Assembly (NCBI GenBank): GCA_018263655.1 | Contig: JAANWY010000185.1 | Span: 1-15,528 of the forward strand | Direction of reading: 5' to 3' | Length of the DNA: 15,528 nucleotides | From: Anaerolineales bacterium | GTDB taxonomy: Bacteria; Chloroflexota; Anaerolineae; Epilineales; JAANWY01 | In this document: positions 1 to 7,242 of the stretch, piece after piece | Layout of the letters: each line of letters starts with the position of its first letter | Position numbering within the stretch: position 1 is the stretch's first letter | The notes under the pieces: model-generated | Databases searched by the model: none | Seen by the model: the letters and a program-made list of their open reading frames with translations, nothing else | What the model was told of the DNA's origin: nothing | Translations under genes and position numbers: made by a program

Positions 1-148
1 AGCCGCACCCCCTTCGATGAACTCAGGACGTCGCTTCGATACGACCTCGGCTTCGCCTCGGTCTACTCAGGCGGCGTCCTGAGCGGCGTCCTGAGCCTGT
101 CGAAGGGCCTGTCGAAGGGATGTTCCATGGGTTGCCCCCTGAACGCTT
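1..148. repeat. Left copy of a 148-bp inverted repeat
   Basis: Positions 1-148 are the reverse complement of 15367-15514 with no gaps. The first 109 bases match perfectly and there are four mismatches (positions 110, 123, 126, 134) in the rest. The unit is modular: the 12-mer GCGGCGTCCTGA is repeated at 71-82 and 83-94, followed by the 12-mer GCCTGTCGAAGG at 95-106 and 107-118. An imperfect palindrome lies around 42-65. It reads like a dispersed intergenic repeat; no transposase is visible. It ends about 57 bp before the ABC transporter start. Whether it is a true boundary or a contig end cannot be told from the sequence alone. Confidence 0.9.
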
Positions 149-205
149 ACAGTGGGTAAACACCAGACGCAGTGGTTCGCGCTTTGCGCACTCTACCGAA
201 AACCA

Positions 206-2026
206 ATGACCGAGTTCCGTCGTTTCCTGAGATATGTTCGCCCCTACCGCCGGCACATGGTCATTGCCGGCATCTTCCTCATAGTCGTCAGCGGGCTGCG
301 GCTGGTCCTACCGTGGGCAATCCAGCGCCTGGTCGACGTTGCGTTCACCCGGAAAGACGCAGCCTTTCTCAACCGGCTGGCGCTGTTTCTGCTGGGCCTC
401 ATCGTCGTTCAGACTTTCTTCAACGTTGGCCAGACTTATCTGTTGTCCTACGTAGGCGAGCGTGTGGTAGCCGACTTGAGGACAATCCTCTATCGCAAAC
501 TGCAATCTCTCGACCTGCGGTTCTTTGCCGATCGCCGCGTCGGAGAGATCACGTCCCGCGTAACCAACGACGTGACGACCATTCAATCCGTGGTCACGTC
601 ACAGTTGACCAGCTTTTTCAGGCAACTCCTGACTTTCATAGGCGCACTGGCCCTCATCATCTATGTCAATCCGCGCCTGACGGCCCTCATGCTGGTCATC
701 GTCCCGCCCGTTATTCTCGTTGGCCGCTTCTTTGGTCAGCGCCTGCGCGGTATCTCGACCACGGTGCAAGATCGCCTGGCCGATGCAACGGCTGTGCTGG
801 AAGAGACGCTATCCGGCATCCGAGTCGTCAAATCCTTTGTTCGAGAGCCATACGAGATCGGCCGCTTCACGGACGCCGTCGAGGAGACTTTCGCGGCCGC
901 GCTGACGCGAGCCCGGTACCGCGCCGGGTTCACCCCCCTCATCACCTTCGGCGGCTTTGGCGGCCTCATCCTCGTGCTGTGGTATGGCGGCCGGCAGGTG
1001 CTGGCCGGCCAGCTCACGCCTGGCGAACTGATCTCGTTCCTGTTCTACACGTTCATGATCGCCGGCTCTGTAGGTGTCTTTTCCGGCACTTACGGCAACA
1101 TCCAGGAAGCACTGGGCGCTCTGCGCCGCGTTTTCGAGTTGCTGGACACTGAGCCGGCCGTCGTCGAAAAGCCCGGCGCTATCAGCATGCCGCCCATCCA
1201 GGGGCGTGTGCATTTCGAAGATGTCTCCTTCGGATACGACGAGACCCTCGTGCTGCGCGACGTTGACCTGAATGCCGCCCCGGGCGAGGTTGTCGCGTTG
1301 GTTGGCCCGAGTGGCGCCGGCAAGACAACGTTGGTGAACCTGATCCCGCGCTTCTACGACACGACAGGCGGCCAGATTACCATTGATGGAACCGACGTTC
1401 GCGACGTGAAGCTGGCCTCGCTGCGCGAGCAGATTGGCATCGTGCCCCAGGAGACACTGCTGTTTAGCACGACGGTGCGGGAGAACATCTTGTACGGTCG
1501 GCTCGACGCCACAGAAGAGCAGATGATGGCGGCTGCGAAGGCCGCCAACGCTCATGAATTCATCACCGCCCTCCCCGATGGGTACGACACGCGCGTGGGG
1601 GAGAGAGGCGTGAAGCTGTCGGGGGGACAGCGACAGCGGGTGGCTATCGCGCGAGCGTTGCTCAAGAACCCCCGAATCTTGCTACTGGATGAGGCCACGT
1701 CGTCACTGGACAGCGAATCGGAGGGTCTGGTACAGGAAGCGCTGAGCCGGCTGATGCAGGACCGCACGACCTTCATCATCGCCCATCGCCTGGCAACGGT
1801 CCAAATCGCCGACCGCATCGCGGTACTGGACAAGGGCCGCATCGTCGAAGTGGGTACACACAAAGAACTTCTGGCGTGCGGCGGTCTTTACGCACACCTG
1901 TACGCTCTGCAGTTTCGCACGCTGGACAGTGTCAGTAGAGCGACAGAGCACGAGGTGCCAGAGATTGAGTCCGTCATAGAAGGGGAACGGCGGAAACCGG
2001 ATCTATCATCGCTGCTACGACTTTGA
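206..2026 (+). CDS. ABC exporter, fused membrane and ATPase domains (MsbA/BmrA type)
   Basis: A 606-aa half-transporter that would work as a dimer to export a hydrophobic compound, lipid or drug across the inner membrane using ATP. The N-terminal half (about residues 15-300) has six hydrophobic segments in the type IV exporter arrangement. The ATPase domain follows, with Walker A GPSGAGKTT (367-375), signature LSGGQ (471-475), Walker B ILLLDE with catalytic Glu496, and the switch His527 in AHR. All catalytic motifs are intact. I chose ATG at 206 (MTEFRRFLRYV) over GTG at 152, because the extra 18 residues look unlike an exporter N-terminus and begin at the repeat edge. No strong ribosome-binding site is seen. 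A DUF711 gene follows after 38 bp and is probably co-transcribed. The substrate cannot be predicted. Confidence 0.95.
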   Translation: MTEFRRFLRYVRPYRRHMVIAGIFLIVVSGLRLVLPWAIQRLVDVAFTRKDAAFLNRLALFLLGLIVVQTFFNVGQTYLLSYVGERVVADLRTILYRKLQSLDLRFFADRRVGEITSRVTNDVTTIQSVVTSQLTSFFRQLLTFIGALALIIYVNPRLTALMLVIVPPVILVGRFFGQRLRGISTTVQDRLADATAVLEETLSGIRVVKSFVREPYEIGRFTDAVEETFAAALTRARYRAGFTPLITFGGFGGLILVLWYGGRQVLAGQLTPGELISFLFYTFMIAGSVGVFSGTYGNIQEALGALRRVFELLDTEPAVVEKPGAISMPPIQGRVHFEDVSFGYDETLVLRDVDLNAAPGEVVALVGPSGAGKTTLVNLIPRFYDTTGGQITIDGTDVRDVKLASLREQIGIVPQETLLFSTTVRENILYGRLDATEEQMMAAAKAANAHEFITALPDGYDTRVGERGVKLSGGQRQRVAIARALLKNPRILLLDEATSSLDSESEGLVQEALSRLMQDRTTFIIAHRLATVQIADRIAVLDKGRIVEVGTHKELLACGGLYAHLYALQFRTLDSVSRATEHEVPEIESVIEGERRKPDLSSLLRL

Positions 2027-2064
2027 GGGTATCTAGCATACCCTATCAGAATGGTGCTTGCCTC

Positions 2065-3204
2065 ATGAAAATTCGCACGATCACGGCCGGCCTGACGGTT
2101 GATGCCGAGTGCTCCCAACTTGTCGAGACCGTTCAGCGCTTGGCCGGCGCTCAAGTTCGATTTGAAGACGCCGGGTATGAAGTTCAGACGATTCGCGTCG
2201 CCACGCAGCCTATCCAGGATCTCGTGGGAACGAACGCCGGCGCCCTGCGCGACATAGCCGGCCGCATCCACAAAAACTGCGAGAAACACGATTTTCAGTT
2301 CGTGTCCCTCGGCCCGATCAACGGCCAGGGCTGTCTTGCGCTAACGGACGCTGTGCCAGACGTATTGGCCGAGCACGAGATGTTGAACGCCTCAATCACA
2401 TTGGCGTCGAACGGGGAAGTCGATCCACCGGCCTGCCGTGCAGCCGCCGAAGTGATCGGCCGGCTGGCCCGCGAGACAGCCGGCGGCATCGGGAACTTCC
2501 GCTTCGCCGGGATCGCCGGATGCCCGCCAGGCATTCCGTTCTTCCCCTCGGCCTATCACGACGGCGGCGAGCCGACGCTGGCCATCGGGCTCCAGTCGGC
2601 TGACCTGGTTGAGGAGGCGTTCGCTGAAGCTGATGGGCTGGCAGACGCCGGCCAGCGGCTGACTGCACTGCTCGGCCAGAGACTGGCGCCCGTCGAGGAA
2701 CTCGGTGAGGCGTTGGCCGAAGAATTCGGGTGGCGTTACTTGGGGATCGACCTGTCGCCGGCCCCGATGGCTGATGTGAGCATCGCGCGCGCGTTCGAGA
2801 CATTGGGACTCGGGCAATTCGGGGAAGCCGGCACGCTCAGCGTCGCCGCCGTGACAACGCGAGCACTGGACAGAGTGGACGTCAAGAAATGTGGATTCTC
2901 GGGGTTGATGTTTCCGGTACTAGAGGATGCCGTTCTGGGACAACGCAATGCTGAAGGCCGCTTCGATGTCCAGGATCTACTCCTCTATTCGTCGGTGTGT
3001 GGCACCGGCCTGGACACGGTTCCCATCCCGGGCAACACACCACCAGAGCGAATTGAGCGCTTACTGCTAGATGTCGCGTCTCTGTCCCTTCGGCTCAACA
3101 AACCACTCTCAGTGCGGCTCTTCCCGGTGCCAGGCAAAGCGGCCGGCGAGACGACAACGTTCGAGTCGCCGTATCTCACCAACTCGCCGGTCATGAATCT
3201 GTAG
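2065..3204 (+). CDS. DUF711 (UPF0210) family protein
   Basis: A 379-aa soluble protein with no signal peptide or membrane segment. The start MKIRTITAGL, the segment RFAGIAGCPPGIPFFPSAYH (about residues 160-180) and the tail CGTGLDTVPIPG lead me to assign it to the DUF711/UPF0210 family, whose biochemical function is not established. Family members are often near 450 aa, so this is a shorter version. ATG at 2065 is preferred over a start at 2023, since the family similarity begins at MKIRT; the ribosome-binding site is weak. It lies 38 bp after the ABC exporter on the same strand, suggesting one transcript. It converges on the response regulator gene. Nothing ties it clearly to the redox cluster. 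Confidence 0.8.
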   Translation: MKIRTITAGLTVDAECSQLVETVQRLAGAQVRFEDAGYEVQTIRVATQPIQDLVGTNAGALRDIAGRIHKNCEKHDFQFVSLGPINGQGCLALTDAVPDVLAEHEMLNASITLASNGEVDPPACRAAAEVIGRLARETAGGIGNFRFAGIAGCPPGIPFFPSAYHDGGEPTLAIGLQSADLVEEAFAEADGLADAGQRLTALLGQRLAPVEELGEALAEEFGWRYLGIDLSPAPMADVSIARAFETLGLGQFGEAGTLSVAAVTTRALDRVDVKKCGFSGLMFPVLEDAVLGQRNAEGRFDVQDLLLYSSVCGTGLDTVPIPGNTPPERIERLLLDVASLSLRLNKPLSVRLFPVPGKAAGETTTFESPYLTNSPVMNL

Positions 3205-3278
3205 ACCTGTTCATCGATCAAATCAGCGTGTCTTCTCAATATATGGGGGGACATGTAGGATGATTTGGTAAATCGTCG

Positions 3279-3299
3279 GGTCGAAATACCATTTCGACC
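3279..3299. terminator. Perfect hairpin between convergent genes, possible bidirectional terminator
   Basis: GGTCGAAAT (3279-3287) and ATTTCGACC (3291-3299) form a perfect 9-bp stem with a 3-nt loop, inside the 161-bp gap between the DUF711 gene and the response regulator, which run towards each other. The position suits a shared transcription end. No T-run follows on either strand, so a classical intrinsic terminator is not proven. Nothing else recognisable lies in 3205-3365. Confidence 0.35.
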
Positions 3300-3365
3300 T
3301 ACATATACGTAGATGTCAAGCCGGAAGCCGGCGCGAAGAGCACCACCATCGATCCGGTTGCCGGC

Positions 3366-4055
3366 TCACCCAGCCCGAAACCGATAGCCGAAGCCACGTT
3401 CGTTAAAGATATACTTCGGCTTCGCTGGGTCCGGCTCGATCTTCTGGCGCAGGTGCCAGATGTAGCGCCGGACGTAGCCCGTCGCATCCGCGTAGTCCTC
3501 GCCCCACACGGCGGTCACCAGATTCTCGGGCGAAATGACCTCGCCGGCATGCTCCATGAGGGTAGTCAGCAATTTGAATTCGGTGGGCGTCAAATCAATG
3601 GTCTCCCCACCCCGACTGGCCACCCGCGCTTGGCGATCGAGGATCAGGTCGCCCACCTGCAGGCGGGACTCTTGCCCCTGAACGTCTGCCTGCCCCACCC
3701 GCTGCAGCACGGCGCCAACCCGCGCCGCCAGTTCCGCGAAGCTGAACGGCTTGGTGACGTAGTCGTCGACTCCCAGGCGAAAGGCCTTCAGCTTGTCCGG
3801 CTCCTCGCCTTTGACAGTCAGCATGATGATGGGCACATCCGTCATGTCCCGGATGCGCCGGCAGGTCTCCCAACCGTCCAGACTCGGCATCATCACATCC
3901 AGCACAACGAGATTGGGCTGCTCTTGATATAGCTGCTGGAGCCCTGAGGCCCCATTGTCAGCCGTGGTTACAGCGTAGCCAGCATCGCTCAGGTAACGGC
4001 CCAACAGCTTCAGCAGGGACTCATCGTCATCAATCAACAGGATTTTCGCCGGCAT
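3366..4055 (-). CDS. OmpR/PhoB-family response regulator
   Basis: A 229-aa DNA-binding regulator. The receiver domain (residues 1-120) has the acidic pocket D9-D11, phospho-acceptor Asp53 in VVLDVMMP, Thr80 and Lys102 in VTKPF. All are present, so phosphorylation should work. The C-terminal winged helix (about 130-229) has the family pattern DLTPTEFKLLTTL and ends YIFNERGFGYRF. Its start overlaps the 3' end of the histidine kinase gene by 26 bp, so the two are translated together and form a cognate pair. The nearest plausible target is the divergent region 5137-5476, where an 11-bp-spaced direct repeat fits the way this family binds DNA. The signal is unknown. Confidence 0.93.
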   Translation of the reverse strand: MPAKILLIDDDESLLKLLGRYLSDAGYAVTTADNGASGLQQLYQEQPNLVVLDVMMPSLDGWETCRRIRDMTDVPIIMLTVKGEEPDKLKAFRLGVDDYVTKPFSFAELAARVGAVLQRVGQADVQGQESRLQVGDLILDRQARVASRGGETIDLTPTEFKLLTTLMEHAGEVISPENLVTAVWGEDYADATGYVRRYIWHLRQKIEPDPAKPKYIFNERGFGYRFRAG

Positions 4056-5136
4056 AGGCCATCTCCCGCGCCACAGGCAGGGTGCACGTGAACGTGCTCC
4101 CTATCCCCGATTCGCTTTCCACTTCAATCCGACCGCCCTGCGCTTCCAGGAGCTTGCGCGCAAAGTAAAGCCCCAGGCCGTGGCCGTAAACTTCCTTGTT
4201 CTCGCGTTCCTGCACCCGGTAGAACTTCTCAAAGACTTGCTCCTGAAGCTCGGGTGGAATGCCGATCCCTTCATCGCTAACGGCGATGGCCACAGTGTCT
4301 GGGTCCACAAGCCAGGCCTTCGCCTGAATTAGGCTGTCAGGGGGCGAATACTTGACTGCATTGTCCAACAGGTTGTGGAGAATCTCAACTAAGTACTCCT
4401 CGTCCGCCAGCACAAAGGGAACATCTCCATCGGTCTGTAGGCGGAACTCATGCTGCGGCGCCTGGAGTTGACAATCTCGCACCAGGCGATGGAGTAGCGG
4501 CGGAACAGCCACCGGGCCCAGGCGGACGCGAAAGCGGCCGGCGTCAAGGCTCGAGACATTCAGAATGTTCTTGACCAACGCTGTCAACCGACTGCTCTCC
4601 CGACGCACGATTTGGATCGTGTCCCGCTGGCCGGCCGGCAGCTCGTCCGACACCTCGGCCAGCATCTCCAGCCCGCCATTGAGGCTGGTCAACGGCGACT
4701 GAAGCTCGTGGGATACCAGCGTCACAAACTCGTCCTTGAGCCGATCCAGTGTGCGCAGCTCCTCGTTCTTCTGTGCTAGCTCCTCGTTGGTTCCCTTCAG
4801 CCGGCGCGTCCGTTCCCGAACTTTAGCTTCCAGCTCGGCGTTCAACTGCCGAACATGCTCCTCGGCGCGATAGCGTTCACGAACCTGACCGTTGATCCAG
4901 CCCAGGACGAGGGCGACAACCGCCGGGCCCAGGACCCCAAAGAAAACCACCTCGGCGAAGAAGTTGAGGTCCAGCGCCTCAGAGCCGGACAGTATCAAAT
5001 GTTCCAGAGTCTCGTAGACAAAAACGATCACGAAGAGGAGCACCGGTAACCCGACCTGGATCCATCGCAGCCGGCGATCAAAGGCCACGTAATCCTCCTC
5101 AACACGCCGCTGTTGTAGTTGCGAAACAAGTGCCAT
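4030..5136 (-). CDS. Membrane sensor histidine kinase
   Basis: A 368-aa kinase partner of the downstream regulator. Two membrane helices (about residues 25-48 and 60-82) are joined by a loop of only about a dozen residues, so there is no periplasmic sensor domain. A long charged coiled coil follows (about 85-135), then the phospho-acceptor motif SHELQSP with His143 and a HATPase domain with N-box HNLLDNAVKYS, G1 DEGIGIP and G2 GHGLGL. No PAS or GAF domain is visible. The start ATG at 5136 has GGAG eight bases upstream. Longer in-frame starts near 5220-5241 overlap the promoter at 5219-5247 and were rejected. The short loop points to sensing within the membrane or through another protein. Confidence 0.9.
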   Translation of the reverse strand: MALVSQLQQRRVEEDYVAFDRRLRWIQVGLPVLLFVIVFVYETLEHLILSGSEALDLNFFAEVVFFGVLGPAVVALVLGWINGQVRERYRAEEHVRQLNAELEAKVRERTRRLKGTNEELAQKNEELRTLDRLKDEFVTLVSHELQSPLTSLNGGLEMLAEVSDELPAGQRDTIQIVRRESSRLTALVKNILNVSSLDAGRFRVRLGPVAVPPLLHRLVRDCQLQAPQHEFRLQTDGDVPFVLADEEYLVEILHNLLDNAVKYSPPDSLIQAKAWLVDPDTVAIAVSDEGIGIPPELQEQVFEKFYRVQERENKEVYGHGLGLYFARKLLEAQGGRIEVESESGIGSTFTCTLPVAREMAYAGENPVD

Positions 5137-5218
5137 ACCACAGACTCCATCAGTGCTCCATTTGGGCAGCAGTTCTAAATTTGACGTGGATTGGGGTGCT
5201 GGCCGGTAACTCACCCTC

Positions 5219-5247
5219 ATTATATCAAGCAAGCCCGCCAATTACAA
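5219..5247 (-). promoter_or_regulatory. Sigma-70-type promoter of the kinase-regulator operon
   Basis: Read on the minus strand, TTGTAA (5247-5242), 17 bases, then TATAAT (5224-5219), a perfect -10 box. Transcription would start near 5212, giving a leader of about 75 nt before the kinase ATG at 5136. The spacing is ideal and the -35 matches at four of six bases. Confidence 0.6.
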
Positions 5248-5282
5248 GCCCTCGCCGGCTGTTCCGGTATCCTCTGAACGAT

Positions 5283-5304
5283 TTTTGACACACTTTTGAC
5301 ACTG
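5283..5304. promoter_or_regulatory. 11-bp-spaced direct repeat, candidate response-regulator operator
   Basis: TTTTGACAC occurs at 5283-5291 and again at 5294-5302, an exact 11-bp period. On the minus strand this reads TGTCA-N6-TGTCA, the same pattern as an Escherichia coli pho box. OmpR/PhoB-family regulators bind such head-to-tail half-sites on one face of the helix, and one is encoded next door. The second copy also contains a TTGACA (5296-5301) that could act as a -35 for the cytochrome cluster. Direct regulation is inferred. Confidence 0.45.
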
Positions 5305-5338
5305 ATACGACATGGATATGACCTGGATCAGGTATAGT
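5296..5338 (+). promoter_or_regulatory. Candidate promoter region of the cytochrome/oxidoreductase cluster
   Basis: TTGACA at 5296-5301 is followed after 16 bases by TATGAC (5318-5323), a weak -10. A better -10, TATAGT at 5333-5338, has no -35 at the right distance. A short inverted repeat, ACCTG-GAT-CAGGT (5321-5333), overlaps both. A promoter dependent on an activator would look like this. Which -10 is used cannot be decided from sequence. Confidence 0.35.
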
Positions 5339-5381
5339 ACGTAGGCAAGGTAACCAGCCAAATCTTACGTTTCCAGAGAGC

Positions 5382-5451
5382 GGTCGAGTTTCGGACTGAG
5401 GTGATTGGCCAGATGTCCTGTGACCTCGGGATGCACGTAGCAAGCTCGACC
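5382..5451 (+). promoter_or_regulatory. Structured 5' leader with nested stems
   Basis: GGTCGAG (5382-5388) pairs with CTCGACC (5445-5451), and inside it CTGAGGT (5396-5402) pairs with ACCTCGG (5423-5429) with one G-U pair. The 70-nt fold ends 12 nt before the AGGAGGA ribosome-binding site of the tetrahaem cytochrome. It matches no riboswitch class that I recognise. Confidence 0.3.
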
Positions 5452-5476
5452 TACTTTGACACGAGGAGGAATTCGT

Positions 5477-6946
5477 ATGATCAACCGTTCGAAAACATTG
5501 ATGATCATCCTGATCGGCGTGCTGGTGCTGGCACTGGCTGCATGTGGTGGCGAAGAGGAGCCGGAGCCCACACAAGAACCCGCTCAGGCCACCGAGGCCC
5601 CAGCCCCCACTGAAGCCCCGAAGGTAGAACTATTCGGTGATTCCCTCCGAGGCGGCGTACTATACGACAAGTGGTGGAAGGTCCTCGGGATGGACGCGCC
5701 TGAAGAAGACCATGCGCTGTGGGCCACTCAGGATAGCAACACCCGCAGCGGCGACTCCACCTGGCGCTGCAAAGAGTGCCACGGCTGGGACTACAAGGGC
5801 GCAGACGGAGCCTATGGATCCGGCTCGCACTTCACCGGCTTTGTGGGCGTGCTCGACGCGGCCGGCCAGGGCGCTCAATACGTTCTGGGCGCTCTAAAGG
5901 GCGAGACCAACCCCGATCACGACTTCTTGGCCGTTATGGACGAACAAGCGCTGACCGACATCGCCCTGTTCATCGCCGAAGAGACCATGGACTACGATCA
6001 GTTCGTCGGCGAGGACAAGCAAGCGGCCGGCGGCGACCTCACCGTTGGCGACGACTTGTACCAGGATAACTGCTCCGAATGCCACGGTCCCGAAGGCACC
6101 GCCGTCAACTTCAAAGACGAGGCCGGCCCCGAGTACATCGCCGGCTTGGCGTCGGGCAACCCGTGGGAGTTCGCTCACAAGATGCGCTTCGGCCAGCCCG
6201 GCGTGGACGATATGCCATCCGGCATCGACAACGGCTGGACCGAGGACGAGCAGGTCTCAGTGCTGGCCTATGCCCAGAGCCTGCCCACCTCCAGCCCCGT
6301 CACCGAAGGCGGCGTGCTGTACGACAAATGGTGGAAAGCCATGGGTGCAGACGCGCCCGAAGAGGATCAAGCACTGTGGGCCACCCAGGACACCAACGAG
6401 CGCAGCGGCGACTCCACCTGGCGCTGCAAGGAGTGCCACGGTTGGGACTACAAAGGCGCAGACGGCGCCTACGGCTCTGGCTCGCACTTCACCGGCTTCC
6501 CCGGCGTCTTCGATGCCGCGTCCATGTCGGCGGATGAGCTGGCCGGCTGGCTGGACGGCTCCGCCAACTCGGACCACGACTTCTCCGCCTTCCTGGGCGA
6601 GGACCAGATCGGCATGCTGGTGGCCTTCCTGCAGGAAGGCATGGTTGACATGTCCAAGTTCATCAACGATGACAAGACTGTCGACGGCGATCCCGAGCAC
6701 GGCAAGACGCTGTACAACGCCGGCTGCTCGCGCTGCCACGGCGAGGATGGCAAGACCATCAACTTCAAGGACGAGACCGCGCCCGTGTACGTGGGCACCC
6801 TGGCCAACGACAACCCGTGGGAGACTCTCCACAAGGCCTCCTTCGGCCAGCCAGGTGAGCACATGCCGGCCAGCGTGAACTTCGACTGGAGTGTGCAGGA
6901 TCTTGCTGACCTACTGTCCTACGCACAGAGCCTGCCGGCCGAGTAA
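5477..6946 (+). CDS. Tetrahaem c-type lipocytochrome with internal duplication
   Basis: A 489-aa exported electron carrier. Signal peptide and lipobox LALAAC place the lipidated Cys at residue 23, so the protein is anchored to the outer face of the membrane. An acidic Pro/Thr/Glu-rich linker (about 24-55) follows. Four CXXCH haem sites are seen: CKECH (98), CSECH (199), CKECH (317) and CSRCH (417). Residues about 58-275 and 277-489 are two copies of one dihaem unit, each with GGVLYDKWWK, WRCKECHGWDYKGADGAYGS and a C-terminal class I-like domain ending YAQSLP. The DNA copies are offset by about 655 bp and remain very similar. ATG at 5477 has a strong AGGAGGA site. It is the first gene of the cluster and probably passes electrons to or from the membrane complex. 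Confidence 0.93.
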   Translation: MINRSKTLMIILIGVLVLALAACGGEEEPEPTQEPAQATEAPAPTEAPKVELFGDSLRGGVLYDKWWKVLGMDAPEEDHALWATQDSNTRSGDSTWRCKECHGWDYKGADGAYGSGSHFTGFVGVLDAAGQGAQYVLGALKGETNPDHDFLAVMDEQALTDIALFIAEETMDYDQFVGEDKQAAGGDLTVGDDLYQDNCSECHGPEGTAVNFKDEAGPEYIAGLASGNPWEFAHKMRFGQPGVDDMPSGIDNGWTEDEQVSVLAYAQSLPTSSPVTEGGVLYDKWWKAMGADAPEEDQALWATQDTNERSGDSTWRCKECHGWDYKGADGAYGSGSHFTGFPGVFDAASMSADELAGWLDGSANSDHDFSAFLGEDQIGMLVAFLQEGMVDMSKFINDDKTVDGDPEHGKTLYNAGCSRCHGEDGKTINFKDETAPVYVGTLANDNPWETLHKASFGQPGEHMPASVNFDWSVQDLADLLSYAQSLPAE

Positions 6947-6979
6947 GGAAGTTGGAAAATAGAAAACGGAAAGGGGAAA

Positions 6980-7011
6980 ATGGAGAATGGATTCCGTCTT
7001 CCATTCTCCAT
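6980..7011. repeat. 12-bp perfect hairpin after the tetrahaem cytochrome gene
   Basis: ATGGAGAATGGA (6980-6991) and TCCATTCTCCAT (7000-7011) form a perfect stem with an 8-nt loop. Purine-rich sequence before it and pyrimidine-rich sequence after it extend the pairing imperfectly. A run of five T lies at 7027-7031, too far away for a textbook terminator. It could cause partial termination or protect the upstream mRNA, which would raise the first cytochrome relative to the later subunits. Confidence 0.55.
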
Positions 7012-7027
7012 CCTCCGGTTTCCACCT

Positions 7028-7212
7028 TTTTGATCGCCGAAGGTCTCCTGACCGAGGCGAAACGGGCTCGGTCAGGAGGCCTTCGCCCAACGCGAGGTGG
7101 GGTCAAACGGGCTCGGTCAGGAGGCCTTCGCCCAACGTGAGGTGGGGTCAAACGGGCTCGGTCAGGAGGCCTTCGCCCAACGTGAGGCGTAATCTAATCA
7201 ATGTCAAGCTAA
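7028..7212 (+). repeat. Hairpin repeat element, expanded copy
   Basis: This 185-bp element matches the 94-bp element at 12844-12937: both begin TTTTGATCGCCGAAGG and end ATGTCAAG(C/T)TAA. The core hairpin has arms 7038-7056 and 7067-7085 with one G-U pair. It differs from the other copy mainly by two extra 45-bp units. Its ATGTCAAG lies exactly 42 nt before the ATG of the dihaem cytochrome, the same distance as the other copy before the slipin start. Confidence 0.8.
7060..7187 (+). repeat. 45-bp tandem repeat, 2.8 units
   Basis: Units at 7060-7104 and 7105-7149 and a partial unit at 7150-7187 each begin AAACGGGCTCGGTCAGGAGG; the two full units differ by one base (CGCGAGG versus CGTGAGG). There is no spacer-repeat alternation, so this is not CRISPR. 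It looks like slippage or unequal exchange of one arm of the hairpin element. Confidence 0.9.
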
Positions 7213-7242
7213 ATCCAATCTCTAAACCACGGAGCTTTACCC

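Noticed and set aside
152..205. GTG start extending the ABC exporter by 18 residues
   Set aside because: The added residues begin at the repeat edge and do not look like an exporter N-terminus; ATG at 206 gives the expected MTEFRRFLRYVRPY start.
809..1555. 248-aa open frame antisense to the ABC exporter
   Set aside because: It is a shadow of a strongly conserved coding region in high-GC DNA, with no recognisable domain.
5137..5241. Longer start for the histidine kinase
   Set aside because: It would overlap the promoter at 5219-5247, and ATG 5136 has a well-placed ribosome-binding site.
6045..6878. 277-aa open frame overlapping the tetrahaem cytochrome
   Set aside because: It is low-complexity Pro/Thr/Ala/Arg sequence in an alternative frame; the cytochrome frame has four intact haem motifs.
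7060..7187. Short CRISPR array
   Set aside because: The units are contiguous 45-bp tandem copies with no unique spacers and no cas genes nearby; they derive from a hairpin element.
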